Shown: positions 49,347-58,850, counted from the stretch's first letter. The stretch is 64,000 nucleotides of DNA from Pseudomonadota bacterium (GCA_022567295.1 JADFHE010000001.1:62001-126000); one strand, 5' to 3'. Notes: a model not told the origin generated them from the letters alone. Numbers and translations are program-made.

Positions 49347-49667
49347 ATGCAATTGAATGTTTCAGGCCACCACATCGAAGTCACGGATTCACTAAGAGAG
49401 TATGTTGAGTCTAAAGTAGAGAAAACAGCCCGTCACTTTGACCTAGTGTCTGACGTCCATTGTATCTTGACCGTCGAAAAACTCCGGCACAAAGCCGAGG
49501 CTACAGTTCACCTAAATGGCGGTACGATCTACGCCGACAATACCGAAGAGGACATGTACGCTGCGATCGATGGTCTCGTTGACAAGCTCGAGAGACGAGT
49601 CCGAAAGTACAAAGAAAAGCTCGGCGATCACCATGCCAGAGACAAAGAAAAAATCCGCTACGCCTGA
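49347..49667 (+). CDS. hpf: Ribosome hibernation promoting factor HPF (short form)
   Basis: HPF binds the 30S A and P sites and helps form 100S dimers in stationary phase. The 106 residues show the family beta-alpha pattern: QLNVSGHHIEVTDSLREYVESKVEK, then VHCILTVEKLRHKAEATVHLNG and EDMYAAIDGLVDKLERRVRKYKEK. It lacks the C-terminal dimerisation domain of the long form. GGAGA precedes the ATG. It follows rpoN by 87 bp. Confidence 0.96.
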   Translation: MQLNVSGHHIEVTDSLREYVESKVEKTARHFDLVSDVHCILTVEKLRHKAEATVHLNGGTIYADNTEEDMYAAIDGLVDKLERRVRKYKEKLGDHHARDKEKIRYA

Positions 49668-49729
49668 GTCCGCACACGATTTGTGCGGTCAACCAGCCGC
49701 GTAAATCGTTGCTACCAGAAGTTACCCTT

Positions 49730-50224
49730 ATGCTGCTTGAAGAAATACTAAAACCGGACGGCGTCCTGTGTAATGCAACCGCTCGAAGCAAGAAACATTG
49801 CATGGAAATTCTTAGCGAATTGCTGGTTCGCTCGAATCCCGAAATTGCCAGCGAAGTAATTTTCGGTCGCCTGATCGAGCGTGAGCGTCTTGGTTGCACG
49901 GGACTCGACAAAGGCGCTGCATTTCCTCATTGCCGCGTTAAGGGCCTGCTTGTGAGCAACGCCGCACTCATCAAGCTGTCAGAACCCGTTGATTTCGACG
50001 CTGCCGACGGCGAACCTGTCGACCTGATTTTCGGCATGATGGTGCCGATCAAACTCGATGATAGTCACTATGCGGACATCAAAATGATTACTCGCGTCCT
50101 GGCCGACGAAGGCCTGCGTTCTCGCTTGCGCAGCATGAATTCCAGCAGCGATCTTTACGACGCATTGCTCAATGGCTCCGCGCTTGTTGCGCCGGGCCCT
50201 GTACCCGTAACCCAGGGGTCCTGA
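49730..50224 (+). CDS. ptsN: Nitrogen-PTS EIIA protein PtsN
   Basis: PtsN is the output protein of the nitrogen phosphotransferase system and regulates potassium uptake and other targets by its phosphorylation state. The ATG at 49730 gives 164 residues; a TTG at 49709 is less likely. The EIIA fold has the phosphorylatable His67 in KGAAFPHCRV, in place of the more common IAIPHGK. FGMMVPIKLDDSHYADIKMI follows in the usual place. It is coupled with rapZ, 28 bp downstream. No HPr-like NPr gene follows in this window. Confidence 0.93.
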   Translation: MLLEEILKPDGVLCNATARSKKHCMEILSELLVRSNPEIASEVIFGRLIERERLGCTGLDKGAAFPHCRVKGLLVSNAALIKLSEPVDFDAADGEPVDLIFGMMVPIKLDDSHYADIKMITRVLADEGLRSRLRSMNSSSDLYDALLNGSALVAPGPVPVTQGS

Positions 50225-50252
50225 CCGCCGCGGAATCGCGATTGAAATTTCT

Positions 50253-51143
50253 ATGTCCAGAGATCTTCGTCTGATAATTGTCAGCGGTCTGTCAGGGTCC
50301 GGTAAGTCAGTCGCCCTGCATGTTCTTGAGGACCTCGGTTACTACTGTATCGACAACATCCCGGCTGCCTTGCTGAAAGCAGCAGTTCACGAGGTTCACT
50401 CGGGCGAAGGATCAGCACGCGAACTTCTCGCTGTTGGTGTCGATGCCCGCAATAGGCCTAAGGACCTTGAGGCGTTACCCGGATTAATTGATGACCTGCG
50501 TCGTCAAGGCGTTAGCACAGACATTGTGTTTTTACACGCGAGCGACGAAGTTTTGTTGCAACGCTACAGTGAATCCCGCCGCCGACACCCGCTTGCCACA
50601 CACGGCGCGGAGTTGCGCGTGGCGATCGACACCGAGCGTGAAATCCTGACGCAGATCAATAATGCAGCTGATCTGATCATTGATACGTCCCAGACCAGTA
50701 TTTATGAACTCGCCGATGTAATCCGGGAGAGGGTCGACCGTAGAAAATCGGAATCTCTTTCTGTATTGATCGAATCCTTTGGTTACAAACATCGAATCCC
50801 GGCGGACGCCGATTTCGTTTTCGACATGCGTTGCCTGCCGAACCCATACTGGTCTGTCGAATTGCGTGGCCTGACAGGACTTGATAGCGAGGTGATCGAG
50901 TTTCTGAATTCGCACGACAGCTTCATAGCGATGTACGAAGACATTGCCGGCTTCCTCAATCGCTGGATTCCGCGATTTGAAGACGCGCACCGCGGTTATC
51001 TGACTATTGCCATCGGCTGCACGGGCGGTCAACACCGCTCCGTATGTATGGCTGAGAAACTTGCGTCGCAGTTGCGAAAACAACACGAACCTGTGCTCAC
51101 GCGGCACAACAACCTGGCACATCAACGTCTCCATCCGGACTAA
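50253..51143 (+). CDS. rapZ: RNase adapter protein RapZ
   Basis: RapZ controls GlmS, and so cell-wall amino sugar supply, by presenting the small RNA GlmZ to RNase E in enterics. The 296 residues have Walker A VSGLSGSGKSVALHVLED (P-loop 12-19), Walker-B-like DLIIDTS, and the C-terminal ligand-sensing domain with GCTGGQHRSVCMAEKL. Whether GlmZ exists in this organism cannot be seen here. It lies after ptsN, as in most gammaproteobacteria. Confidence 0.96.
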   Translation: MSRDLRLIIVSGLSGSGKSVALHVLEDLGYYCIDNIPAALLKAAVHEVHSGEGSARELLAVGVDARNRPKDLEALPGLIDDLRRQGVSTDIVFLHASDEVLLQRYSESRRRHPLATHGAELRVAIDTEREILTQINNAADLIIDTSQTSIYELADVIRERVDRRKSESLSVLIESFGYKHRIPADADFVFDMRCLPNPYWSVELRGLTGLDSEVIEFLNSHDSFIAMYEDIAGFLNRWIPRFEDAHRGYLTIAIGCTGGQHRSVCMAEKLASQLRKQHEPVLTRHNNLAHQRLHPD

Positions 51144-51162
51144 GCTGCTAAACTCCGGCCGC

Positions 51163-52512
51163 ATGGAAGCCGGAGAGCGAACAAAAGACAGCCTCGAGAT
51201 TCTGCGCCAGCAACTGGACAGTGGTCGTATGCGTTCGGCCCGGGTCATGGTCAACAGCCTGCACCCCTCGGAACTTGCCCGGTTGCTGGAGTCCCTGCCG
51301 CGTAAGAAGCGTTCCATCCTGTGGGACATCGTCGATCTCGAGATTGAGGGAGACGTTCTGGTCGAAGTCTCCGACGAAGTGCGCGATGGCCTTCTTGAGG
51401 GCATGCAGACCGAGGAGCTCATCGCCGCCGCCGACGGCATGGAGGTTGACGATCTCGCCGACCTGCTGAGCGACCTGCCGGAGACGGTTACTCAGGAGGT
51501 CCTGCAGTCTCTCGACAAACAAGATCAGGAACGCGTTCAACAAGTTCTCGCCTACGACGAGGAAAGCGCTGGCGGTTTGATGAACGTCGACATCGTGACG
51601 GTTCGTCCCGATGTCACGCTGGAAGTCGTCGCACGCTACTTGCGTGCTGTTGGCGATATTCCTGACGGCACGGACTCAATTTTCGTCGTCAGCAGGGACA
51701 ACAGCTACATCGGCTCATTGTTTCTGTCGCGATTACTAACGAACGACCCGGACGAGATGGTCGCAAACGTCATGTCTACAGAGGTAATGCCGATTCCCGC
51801 GCATACGCCTTCGACCCAGGTTGTTTGGGAATTCGAAAATCGCGACCTGTTGTCGGCACCCGTTGTTGACGACGATTTCCGCGTACTTGGCCGAATCACG
51901 GTCGATGACATCGTGGACGTGATCCGTGATGAAGCCGAGCACTCCCTGATGAGCGCCGCCGGGCTTGATGAAGAAGACGACATGTTTGCGCCTGTTTTCA
52001 AGAGCGCGGGCCGTCGTGCCCTGTGGCTCGGCGTCAATTTGTGTACGGCCTTCCTCGCTGCCGCTGTTGTCGATCTGTTTCAGACGACGGTCGACAAGAT
52101 CGTACTGCTGGCTGTTCTCATGCCCGTCGTTCCAAGCATGGGTGGTGTCGCCGGCACGCAGTCCCTGACGATTATTACCCGTGCCATGGCTCTCGGCCAA
52201 ATCAACAGGGATAATGCGATGGGAATCCTCCGCAAAGAGTTGATGGTCGGAATCCTGAACGGCATTGGTTGGGCGATCGTTGTATCGCTGTTTACTTTCT
52301 GGTGGTTCGAAGAATGGCGCATCGGTGGCATCATCGGCGCTGCCATGATCATCAATCTGATCATTGCCGCAGTCGCGGGATGCAGCATTCCATTGATCCT
52401 GAAACGTCTCAACGTCGATCCAGCGCTCGCCGGCGGCGTCGTTCTGACAACGGTAACTGACGTCATCGGCTACGCAGCATTCCTGGGACTCGGCGCCGCA
52501 TTGTTGTTGTAG
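51163..52512 (+). CDS. mgtE: Magnesium transporter MgtE
   Basis: MgtE is a magnesium-gated channel for Mg2+. The ATG at 51163 gives 449 residues; a longer open frame runs back into rapZ and is rejected. Domains in order are the helical N domain (about 20-125, HPSELARLLESLPRKKR and DDLADLLSDLPE), two CBS domains (about 130-260, opening YDEESAGGLMNVDIVTVRPD), a plug helix, and five membrane helices (about 285-449) with MPVVPSMGGVAGTQSLTI and the Asp-containing selectivity region near TTVTDVIGYAAFLGLG. It takes the place where ptsO (NPr) is often found. Confidence 0.95.
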   Translation: MEAGERTKDSLEILRQQLDSGRMRSARVMVNSLHPSELARLLESLPRKKRSILWDIVDLEIEGDVLVEVSDEVRDGLLEGMQTEELIAAADGMEVDDLADLLSDLPETVTQEVLQSLDKQDQERVQQVLAYDEESAGGLMNVDIVTVRPDVTLEVVARYLRAVGDIPDGTDSIFVVSRDNSYIGSLFLSRLLTNDPDEMVANVMSTEVMPIPAHTPSTQVVWEFENRDLLSAPVVDDDFRVLGRITVDDIVDVIRDEAEHSLMSAAGLDEEDDMFAPVFKSAGRRALWLGVNLCTAFLAAAVVDLFQTTVDKIVLLAVLMPVVPSMGGVAGTQSLTIITRAMALGQINRDNAMGILRKELMVGILNGIGWAIVVSLFTFWWFEEWRIGGIIGAAMIINLIIAAVAGCSIPLILKRLNVDPALAGGVVLTTVTDVIGYAAFLGLGAALLL

Positions 52513-52522
52513 ATGGTCGCGT

Positions 52523-53740
52523 TTACGTGGCGTCGGGCCGGAATCCACTGAGATCCCTCTTGATCCAGTCCGGGGCGAACAATCGCGGTACCTCGGCGCC
52601 GGAAACGAAATCCTGCAACTCGTCCTTAACTTTCATACCGTCACGGTAACCTAGCGCAATCAAATCTCGCGTATACGCCTTCTCGAACAGCAAAAAACTC
52701 AGCAGCCGGTTGCCACTCGGGCTCTTGCCGCTGATTCCCCGTAGCAAAGCCCGTAAAGCGACCGGCAATTCCCGTCGATGGCGAAAGGCGATCTCCCTGA
52801 GATCTTCGCTAGGCACCACCAGCATCGTGTCGATCGGCCTGACTCTGGCCAGCGCGCCGCGTCTGTGCTCGGCCGGTGCAGCGTCGATGAGCTGATTAAT
52901 TCGTGTCATTCGCTCAAGATCGGAGTACAGACCGTCCATAAACAAAGTATCGAGCATGTAACCGGCTATCTGCGCAATGCTGGGTGGCGGGCCCAGAGTC
53001 GTCGGTATTTTTTCGCCCGTCTCGTCACGAATACCGATGACCAAAATCCTGTCTGCGCCGAGATGAATGGCCGGGCTCAATGGTGTCGCCTGACGCATCG
53101 CGCCGTCGCCGAAGAACTCGTTGCCGATCCTTTGCGGCGGGAAAATCATCGGCACTGCGATACTCGCCATCAGGTGGTCCAGGTTCAGATGCGTGCGTTT
53201 TCCGCAACGTCGCGTGCGTACCCAGTCACGCAGACTATCGGGCCCCTCGAAAAAAGACGTTGATCGTGCAGACTCGTAACCTGCCGCCGTAATCGCGACG
53301 GCGGCGAGATTGCCATTTTCAATTGCTACCCGAATTCTCGGAAAATGCACGTTTCGACTCAACAATTCGCGCAATGGCGCATTATCCAGCAACGACTTCG
53401 GTGTACCGACAAGCCAACCTCCGAGCACGATGGACAACAGCCAGTGCACGCTGCTCTTGAGCATAGTCAGGTGGTCGGTCTTATAGACCTGATGACAACG
53501 AAAATGGGCCCAGACCTGTTCCAGTTCAGCTATCGCCGAGCGAAAATGTTGCGCCCGCGCCGCCAGCACGACTGAATTGATCGCTCCCGCCGACGTACCA
53601 CTGATCACCGAAAACGGGTTGGCACTTTTTTTCGGCAGGATTTCCGCCAGCGCCTTGAGTACGCCGACCTGAAATGCGCCACGCGCACCGCCACCGGGCA
53701 AAACTAGCGCGATATTCATCGAATCAGACTGATTGGTCAT
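52523..53740 (-). CDS. Patatin-like phospholipase (RssA/YchK type)
   Basis: Patatin-family lipases use a Ser-Asp dyad to hydrolyse acyl esters of lipids. The 405 residues have the oxyanion loop PGGGARG (15-21), the nucleophile S50 in GTSAG, and the catalytic D212 in DGAMRQATP. No signal peptide is seen, so the protein is probably cytoplasmic or membrane-associated. The C-terminal 180 residues beyond the patatin domain have no motif I recognise. The substrate is unknown. It is divergent from the peroxiredoxin gene and ends 10 bp from mgtE. Confidence 0.88.
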   Translation of the reverse strand: MTNQSDSMNIALVLPGGGARGAFQVGVLKALAEILPKKSANPFSVISGTSAGAINSVVLAARAQHFRSAIAELEQVWAHFRCHQVYKTDHLTMLKSSVHWLLSIVLGGWLVGTPKSLLDNAPLRELLSRNVHFPRIRVAIENGNLAAVAITAAGYESARSTSFFEGPDSLRDWVRTRRCGKRTHLNLDHLMASIAVPMIFPPQRIGNEFFGDGAMRQATPLSPAIHLGADRILVIGIRDETGEKIPTTLGPPPSIAQIAGYMLDTLFMDGLYSDLERMTRINQLIDAAPAEHRRGALARVRPIDTMLVVPSEDLREIAFRHRRELPVALRALLRGISGKSPSGNRLLSFLLFEKAYTRDLIALGYRDGMKVKDELQDFVSGAEVPRLFAPDWIKRDLSGFRPDAT

Positions 53741-53783
53741 AAGGCCTATTCAAATAATTACAGATCCTTCAATGCCAGCGTAT

Positions 53784-53789
53784 TATAAT
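53784..53789 (+). promoter_or_regulatory. Candidate -10 box for the bcp-like gene
   Basis: A perfect TATAAT lies 61 bp before the ATG at 53850, giving a leader of roughly 50 nt. No good -35 is seen at 16 to 18 bp. An in-frame start at 53733 would put this box inside the gene, which is one reason for choosing 53850. Confidence 0.45.
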
Positions 53790-53849
53790 GCCACTATTAC
53801 TGGCGAGACCGCATTAACATTGCCAGCCCTGAAAACTCGGACCCAGATC

Positions 53850-54398
53850 ATGATGCGTTTTATTTCCGTTGCTGCCGTCGCTCTTGCAGCGATTCTGATC
53901 TCACTGACAATTACGTCGATCGGTATTGCCGGTGAGCAGCCCGTTGTCGGAACCCCTGCTCCGGAGTTTGAGCTTCCCGATCAGGATGGCCAGCTCCACT
54001 CGCTCGAAGATTATCGCGATCAATGGGTGGTTCTGTATTTCTACCCCAAGGACGAAACTCCTGGCTGCACGACGGAAGCCTGTGAATTTCGCGACAATAT
54101 ATTTGCATTTCGTGATCTTGGCGTGCAAATACTCGGCGTCAGCCTCGACGATGTCGAGTCGCACAAGGCGTTCGCAGAAAATCACGGCCTGCCATTTCCG
54201 CTGCTCGCCGATTCGGATGGTGAAACGTCAACGGCGTACGGCGTGAAAACCCGCATGTTTGGAATGACAGTCGCCAAAAGACAAACGTTTATTATTGGTC
54301 CTGACGGCAACATTGCAAAACATTACGAGAAAGTCAAACCTGACGAGCATTCGGCAGAGTTGCTTGCAGATCTGAAGGAACTGGGCGCCGGAACCTAA
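53850..54398 (+). CDS. Exported Bcp/PrxQ-type thiol peroxidase
   Basis: Bcp-type peroxiredoxins reduce hydroperoxides with a peroxidatic Cys. The 182 residues carry a hydrophobic N-terminal segment (about 5-27) ending near GIAGEQ, so this copy is predicted to be exported or membrane-anchored, unlike cytosolic E. coli Bcp. The peroxidatic C73 (DETPGCTTEACEF) and C78, five residues on, make the atypical 2-Cys pair of the PrxQ group. FPLLADSDGETSTAYGV and QTFIIGPDGNI are family segments. The stop overlaps the end of the convergent VWA gene by four bases. Confidence 0.9.
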   Translation: MMRFISVAAVALAAILISLTITSIGIAGEQPVVGTPAPEFELPDQDGQLHSLEDYRDQWVVLYFYPKDETPGCTTEACEFRDNIFAFRDLGVQILGVSLDDVESHKAFAENHGLPFPLLADSDGETSTAYGVKTRMFGMTVAKRQTFIIGPDGNIAKHYEKVKPDEHSAELLADLKELGAGT

Positions 54399-55570
54399 TG
54401 CAGAGCCTTGATGCCTTCATCAAGACCAGCAATTGTGAGCGGGTACATCCGTTCACTCATTAGTTCACGAACCAGCTTCACTGATGGCGTGTAGTCCCAA
54501 CGGGACTTCGGTTCGGGGTTCAGCCATATTGCCTTGGGATAGGTTTTCAACAGTCGCTTGATCCAGACTGCGCCGGGTTCCTCGTTCCAGTGTTCGACGC
54601 TGCCGCCCGCATAAGCTATTTCGTACGGGCTCATCGTTGCATCGCCAACGAAAATCAGTTTGTAGTCCGATGCGTATTTGTGCGTGATGTCGAATATCGG
54701 TGTTTTCTCCGATTGCCGCCGTCGATTATCCTTCCACATGCTTTCATAAATGAAATTATGGAAATAGAAGTACTCCAGATGCTTGAATTCGCTACGAGCA
54801 GCCGAAAACGTTTCCTCACATATTTTGACGTGGTCATCCATCGACCCGCCGATGTCGAGACAAAGAAGCACCTTGACGGCGTTATGCCGCTCCGGGACCA
54901 TGCGGATATCCAACATCCCTCCATTGCGTGCCGTCTTATCGATCGTGTCATTTAAATCCAGCTGATCCGCAGCACCCTCACGAGCAAATCTTCGCAGGCG
55001 ACGTAACGCGACTTTAATGTTGCGTGTACCAAGCTCCACCGAATCATCCAGATTGCGGTATTCTCGCTTATCCCAGACTTTGACCGCACTACGATTGCGA
55101 GAGCCCTGTTGGCCAATGCGCACGCCCTCCGGATTGTAGCCATAGGCACCAAATGGCGAAGTGCCTGCCGTCCCGATCCACTTGTTGCCACCTTCGTGAC
55201 GCTCATCCTGTTCTTCGAGCCGTTGCTGCAGCGCCTTCATGAGCTCTTCAAACCCGCCCATCGACTCGATCAACTTCCGATCGTCCTCGGATAACGACAG
55301 CTCTGCCTGGCGTTGCAGCCATTCCTCCGGAATATCCTGCATCAAGTCCGCCAGCGAATCGTCGACGCCCTTAAAGTAGGCGCCGAATATTCGGTCAAAA
55401 CGGTCGAGATATGCTTCATCTTTGACAAGCGTCGCTCGCGCCAGGAAATAGAAGTCGTCAATGCTCTGCCCGGCCAGTCCGCTGTTCATCACCTCGTGCA
55501 ATGTCAGCAGCTCGGTTATCGAGGTTTTCATGCCACCGTCGCGAAGCATGTAGAAGAATGGAATCAGCAT
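54395..55570 (-). CDS. VWA-domain CoxE-like protein
   Basis: The 391-residue protein has a helical N-terminal half and a C-terminal von Willebrand A domain (about 232-385). The metal-dependent adhesion site is DIGGS (D239, G241, S243) in place of DxSxS. The region between (GTRNIKVALRRLRRFAREG and ERHNAVKVLLCLD) matches the VWA_CoxE family. Such proteins commonly pair with MoxR ATPases and act as chaperone-like complexes that insert cofactors or mature enzymes; the client here is unknown. It is 18 bp after the MoxR gene, clearly the same operon. Confidence 0.88.
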   Translation of the reverse strand: MLIPFFYMLRDGGMKTSITELLTLHEVMNSGLAGQSIDDFYFLARATLVKDEAYLDRFDRIFGAYFKGVDDSLADLMQDIPEEWLQRQAELSLSEDDRKLIESMGGFEELMKALQQRLEEQDERHEGGNKWIGTAGTSPFGAYGYNPEGVRIGQQGSRNRSAVKVWDKREYRNLDDSVELGTRNIKVALRRLRRFAREGAADQLDLNDTIDKTARNGGMLDIRMVPERHNAVKVLLCLDIGGSMDDHVKICEETFSAARSEFKHLEYFYFHNFIYESMWKDNRRRQSEKTPIFDITHKYASDYKLIFVGDATMSPYEIAYAGGSVEHWNEEPGAVWIKRLLKTYPKAIWLNPEPKSRWDYTPSVKLVRELMSERMYPLTIAGLDEGIKALH

Positions 55571-55588
55571 GGGTTCTGGTTCCCGCGG

Positions 55589-56446
55589 TTACTGCGGACT
55601 GTTGCGCCGATCGAGAAAGACAAGTTGCTCAAACAAATGCACATCCTGCTCGTTCTTCAGCAATGCACCGTACAGCGGTGGAATCGCGCTGCGCATATTT
55701 TCGCGCCGCAACGCCTCCGGCGGAATATCCTCGGCCAGAAGCAACTTGATCCAATCCAGCAGTTCAGAGGTCGAAGGCTTTTTCTTCAGGCCGCGCACGT
55801 CGCGAATTTTGTAGAAAGCATTCAACGCTTCCGTTAGCAGCTGTTTCTTCAATTTCGGAAAATGTACGTCGACGATTTGTGCCATCGTTTTCTGGTCCGG
55901 AAACTTGATGTAGTGGAAGAAACAGCGGCGCAGAAAGGCGTCCGGTAATTCTTTTTCGTTGTTGCTGGTGATGACAATGATCGGTCGATGACGCGCTGAT
56001 ATCAGCTGCTTCGTCTCGTACACATAGAATTCCATCCGATCGAGTTCCCGCAATAAGTCGTTCGGAAACTCGATGTCCGCTTTGTCGATTTCGTCAATCA
56101 ACAGTACGGGTTGAACGTCCGAGTCGAACGCCTCCCAGACTGTGCCGCGCATGATGTAATTGGATATATCGTGCACTTTTTCGTCGCCGAGCTGTGAGTC
56201 CCGGAGTCGAGCCACCGCATCGTATTCGTACAGGCCTTGCTGGGCTTTGGTGGTCGACTTGATGTGCCACTCGTAGAGTGGTTTGCGCAATGATTGCGCT
56301 ATTTCGAAAGCGAGCTGCGTTTTGCCTGTGCCGGGCTCACCTTTGATCAGTATTGGACGCTCCAGCGTCACGGCCGCATTGACGGCCATGGTCAGGTCTT
56401 CAGTTGCAATATACGAACGGGTTCCTGTGAATCTGTTATCGGCCAT
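55589..56446 (-). CDS. MoxR-family AAA+ ATPase
   Basis: MoxR ATPases work with VWA proteins as chaperones in enzyme or complex maturation. The ATG at 56446, with GGAAAG upstream, gives 285 residues; an ATG 15 bp earlier is possible. Walker A is GEPGTGKTQ (36-44), Walker B VLLIDEIDKAD, the sensor-1 Asn ITSNNEKELPDAFLRRC, and a C-terminal lid domain is present. The FHYIKFPD segment is typical of the group that pairs with CoxE-like VWA proteins. It follows the penicillin acylase gene by about 30 bp on the same strand. Confidence 0.93.
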   Translation of the reverse strand: MADNRFTGTRSYIATEDLTMAVNAAVTLERPILIKGEPGTGKTQLAFEIAQSLRKPLYEWHIKSTTKAQQGLYEYDAVARLRDSQLGDEKVHDISNYIMRGTVWEAFDSDVQPVLLIDEIDKADIEFPNDLLRELDRMEFYVYETKQLISARHRPIIVITSNNEKELPDAFLRRCFFHYIKFPDQKTMAQIVDVHFPKLKKQLLTEALNAFYKIRDVRGLKKKPSTSELLDWIKLLLAEDIPPEALRRENMRSAIPPLYGALLKNEQDVHLFEQLVFLDRRNSPQ

Positions 56447-56477
56447 CGGTCTTTCCGTCATGGGTGGCTACGCCATC

Positions 56478-58850
56478 TTACCGCCTGTACGGGGTCAACG
56501 TCAGCGTGTGTACCGCCTGGCCGGGCAAAAATGGAGTTGGCAGGCCGGCAACCCAATCGGCATGACCGGCATCGTAGTATTCGGATAGCGGGTGACCACT
56601 TTGCCCTGTTGGCATATGCAACACACTATTTGCCTCATCTCCCGGTGCTACAGAAAAGCGCTCCGAAGCACCGAACGTTCGGCCCTGTGCCTTGGGCATA
56701 TCGAGGTCGCCATTCAGCTCGTCGGCCGGCATGTCCAGGCTGGAGCCAAGAAATGGAATGCTGTGACTGAGCGGATGGCGTATCGCCGCCCTGTTGATCT
56801 CACCCCACGTACGCGAGGACAATGGCCCCTCGAAATTTTCGTTAAAGTAGTCGATATTCTGTATCACTGCGGCCATCAGGAATTGGTCCCAGTTCTCGTA
56901 GCCTGCCGGCAACATGTGCAGCGGACGCTCGGTGACAAGCGACCAAAGTGCCGCTTCGAACTGATTGCTCTTGCGCAATTGAACTTCGTCCCCGTAGGCT
57001 TCTCGGACCGGCGCCGTCAGCGCATGGAAGACACGCCCCTCTACCTCAAGGCGAAATGCACGCACGAGTCTGTAGCCTACAGACTCGGGGCTTGCGCGTG
57101 GAATCCACTCCCGCACCAACCGCCGGTACTCCGCTAATTGCGTACCTCCTGCCACGGCCTCGTCATCGAGAACACTCAGCAGTACGTCCCTCCATGGCGT
57201 CAGGAATAATGCGCGATCGTCGGTTTGGATCGACAACATGTCAGCCGGCACAAAAGAATCTTGCGCGAACAGCCCGTCCCGTATTTGCCGCGCTCGCGCG
57301 CCCAGGTCGTAGCCGCCGTCGCCCACGATGCGCAGTGCTTCGGCATCCGTGACGCGCGCGTTCGCGGTCCAGATTCGACCACTGTCCGGATTCACGACTC
57401 TCGGATAATCACCGCTGGCAAGCCAGCCGTGCCAACCGTTTTCCTGACTCCAGTCAGCCGGCAACATCGCATTAAACGACGACTTCAGTGGAATCTTGCC
57501 GGCGATCGTCCAGGCAATGTTTCCTCGCGCATCACCCGTTACAAAATTCTGCGGCGGCATACCCATCGTATTCGCGATGTCCAGCGCCTCCCATACGGTC
57601 GTTGCTGTTTCGAGCTGCAGCATGTTCAGGTTGATCGATTCCGGCTTATGAGCGATCCAGCTCACCGCAATCTCGCCGTCCGGGTAGTCAATGTCGTCGA
57701 TGACCGGACCCCAAACCGTCTCGCGAATCTGGTAGTTAACCGGGTCGCTGCCCTTGACGTTGATCACTTCATTGTAGATGTCGAATGACATATCGCCGTC
57801 CGAAGTCTTGTAAGTGCCTTCCTCGGAACCCGGCTGCAGCACAACGGCATCGGTGTAATCGCCGTAGCTGTTGGTAAAACCCCACGCAACGTGTGTGTTG
57901 CTACCGGCAATGATGAATGGCGCACCCGGAAGCGTAACACCGGCAACGTCAAGGGGAGCGTCGCCGTCGACAACCAATCGGGCACGGTAATATATATTCG
58001 GCGTGTCCAGTCCCAAATGCATGTCGTTCGAAACAATCGCCCGTCCGTCTTCGGTTAGCGCACCAGAAACAGCCCAGTTGTTGCTACCCCGTAACGGATA
58101 ACGACCCTGCTCGTTGGCCGGGGGAGCAGCGTCTTCAACCTCGCGCAAAGAATAAACGTCGGCTGATGGAATAGCGCCGGCGCTGCGCGGCGTGCCCATC
58201 AATGGCGCATCCCATGGCGTACCGTCTGGATACATCCACGCATAGACTTCCTCGGGCAGCACACTGTGCGCGAGACCGCGGCGCACTTCTTTTGTCGCGC
58301 GCGAGTCATTGAGTTGCATGAACATTGCGTAGACCGCGAGGATCGAATCTTCCGCTCGCCACGGCTCTGGCTCGACTCCCAGAACGAAATACTCAAACGT
58401 TCGCGCGCGCAATGACTGCCGTCCCGCGTTGACGCCATCAGCATATCGCTGCAACAATTTCCGGTCAGCGTCTGACACGGACGCGAGCGCCACTTCAGCG
58501 CGCGAACGAAAACGATGAAAGCGGTAACGCTTGTCGACCTTGATCGCGACGGCACCCACCACTTCAGACAACTCACCGGCAGCCTGGCGACGAATCATAT
58601 CCATTTGAAAAAATCGATCCTGACCATGCGCAAAACCTGTCGCGAACGCCAGGTCGACGCGATTGCTCGCCGTGATCGCCGGAATGCCGGCAGCATCTCG
58701 CTCGATGGTCGCAATAGCGGCAAGCCCGGGCGCCAATATTTCGCCGCTCACCTGCGGAAGGCTTGCGAGTAGCATTAGCCACCCCAGCACGACAGCAAGA
58801 AAAATAAGGGCTATCGCACCGCCGAAAAGGCGAACGATGAGTTTCTTCAT
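56478..58850 (-). CDS. Penicillin acylase family Ntn-hydrolase
   Basis: This family includes penicillin G acylases and acyl-homoserine-lactone acylases; the true substrate here is unknown. The 790 residues begin with a membrane or signal segment (about 9-31), then the alpha chain with AFATGFAHGQDRFFQMDMIRRQAAGELSE. The predicted self-cleavage site is Gly255-Ser256 in RGSNNWAVSG, where Ser256 would become the N-terminal nucleophile of the beta chain. Its start overlaps the pyk stop by four bases (ATGA), so it is translated in one operon with pyruvate kinase. The enzyme is presumably periplasmic. Quorum-signal or antibiotic turnover is possible but not shown. Confidence 0.9.
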   Translation of the reverse strand: MKKLIVRLFGGAIALIFLAVVLGWLMLLASLPQVSGEILAPGLAAIATIERDAAGIPAITASNRVDLAFATGFAHGQDRFFQMDMIRRQAAGELSEVVGAVAIKVDKRYRFHRFRSRAEVALASVSDADRKLLQRYADGVNAGRQSLRARTFEYFVLGVEPEPWRAEDSILAVYAMFMQLNDSRATKEVRRGLAHSVLPEEVYAWMYPDGTPWDAPLMGTPRSAGAIPSADVYSLREVEDAAPPANEQGRYPLRGSNNWAVSGALTEDGRAIVSNDMHLGLDTPNIYYRARLVVDGDAPLDVAGVTLPGAPFIIAGSNTHVAWGFTNSYGDYTDAVVLQPGSEEGTYKTSDGDMSFDIYNEVINVKGSDPVNYQIRETVWGPVIDDIDYPDGEIAVSWIAHKPESINLNMLQLETATTVWEALDIANTMGMPPQNFVTGDARGNIAWTIAGKIPLKSSFNAMLPADWSQENGWHGWLASGDYPRVVNPDSGRIWTANARVTDAEALRIVGDGGYDLGARARQIRDGLFAQDSFVPADMLSIQTDDRALFLTPWRDVLLSVLDDEAVAGGTQLAEYRRLVREWIPRASPESVGYRLVRAFRLEVEGRVFHALTAPVREAYGDEVQLRKSNQFEAALWSLVTERPLHMLPAGYENWDQFLMAAVIQNIDYFNENFEGPLSSRTWGEINRAAIRHPLSHSIPFLGSSLDMPADELNGDLDMPKAQGRTFGASERFSVAPGDEANSVLHMPTGQSGHPLSEYYDAGHADWVAGLPTPFLPGQAVHTLTLTPYRR

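Noticed and set aside
51736..52548. 270-codon minus-strand frame opposite mgtE
   Set aside because: Antisense shadow of the MgtE membrane domain with low-complexity polar composition.
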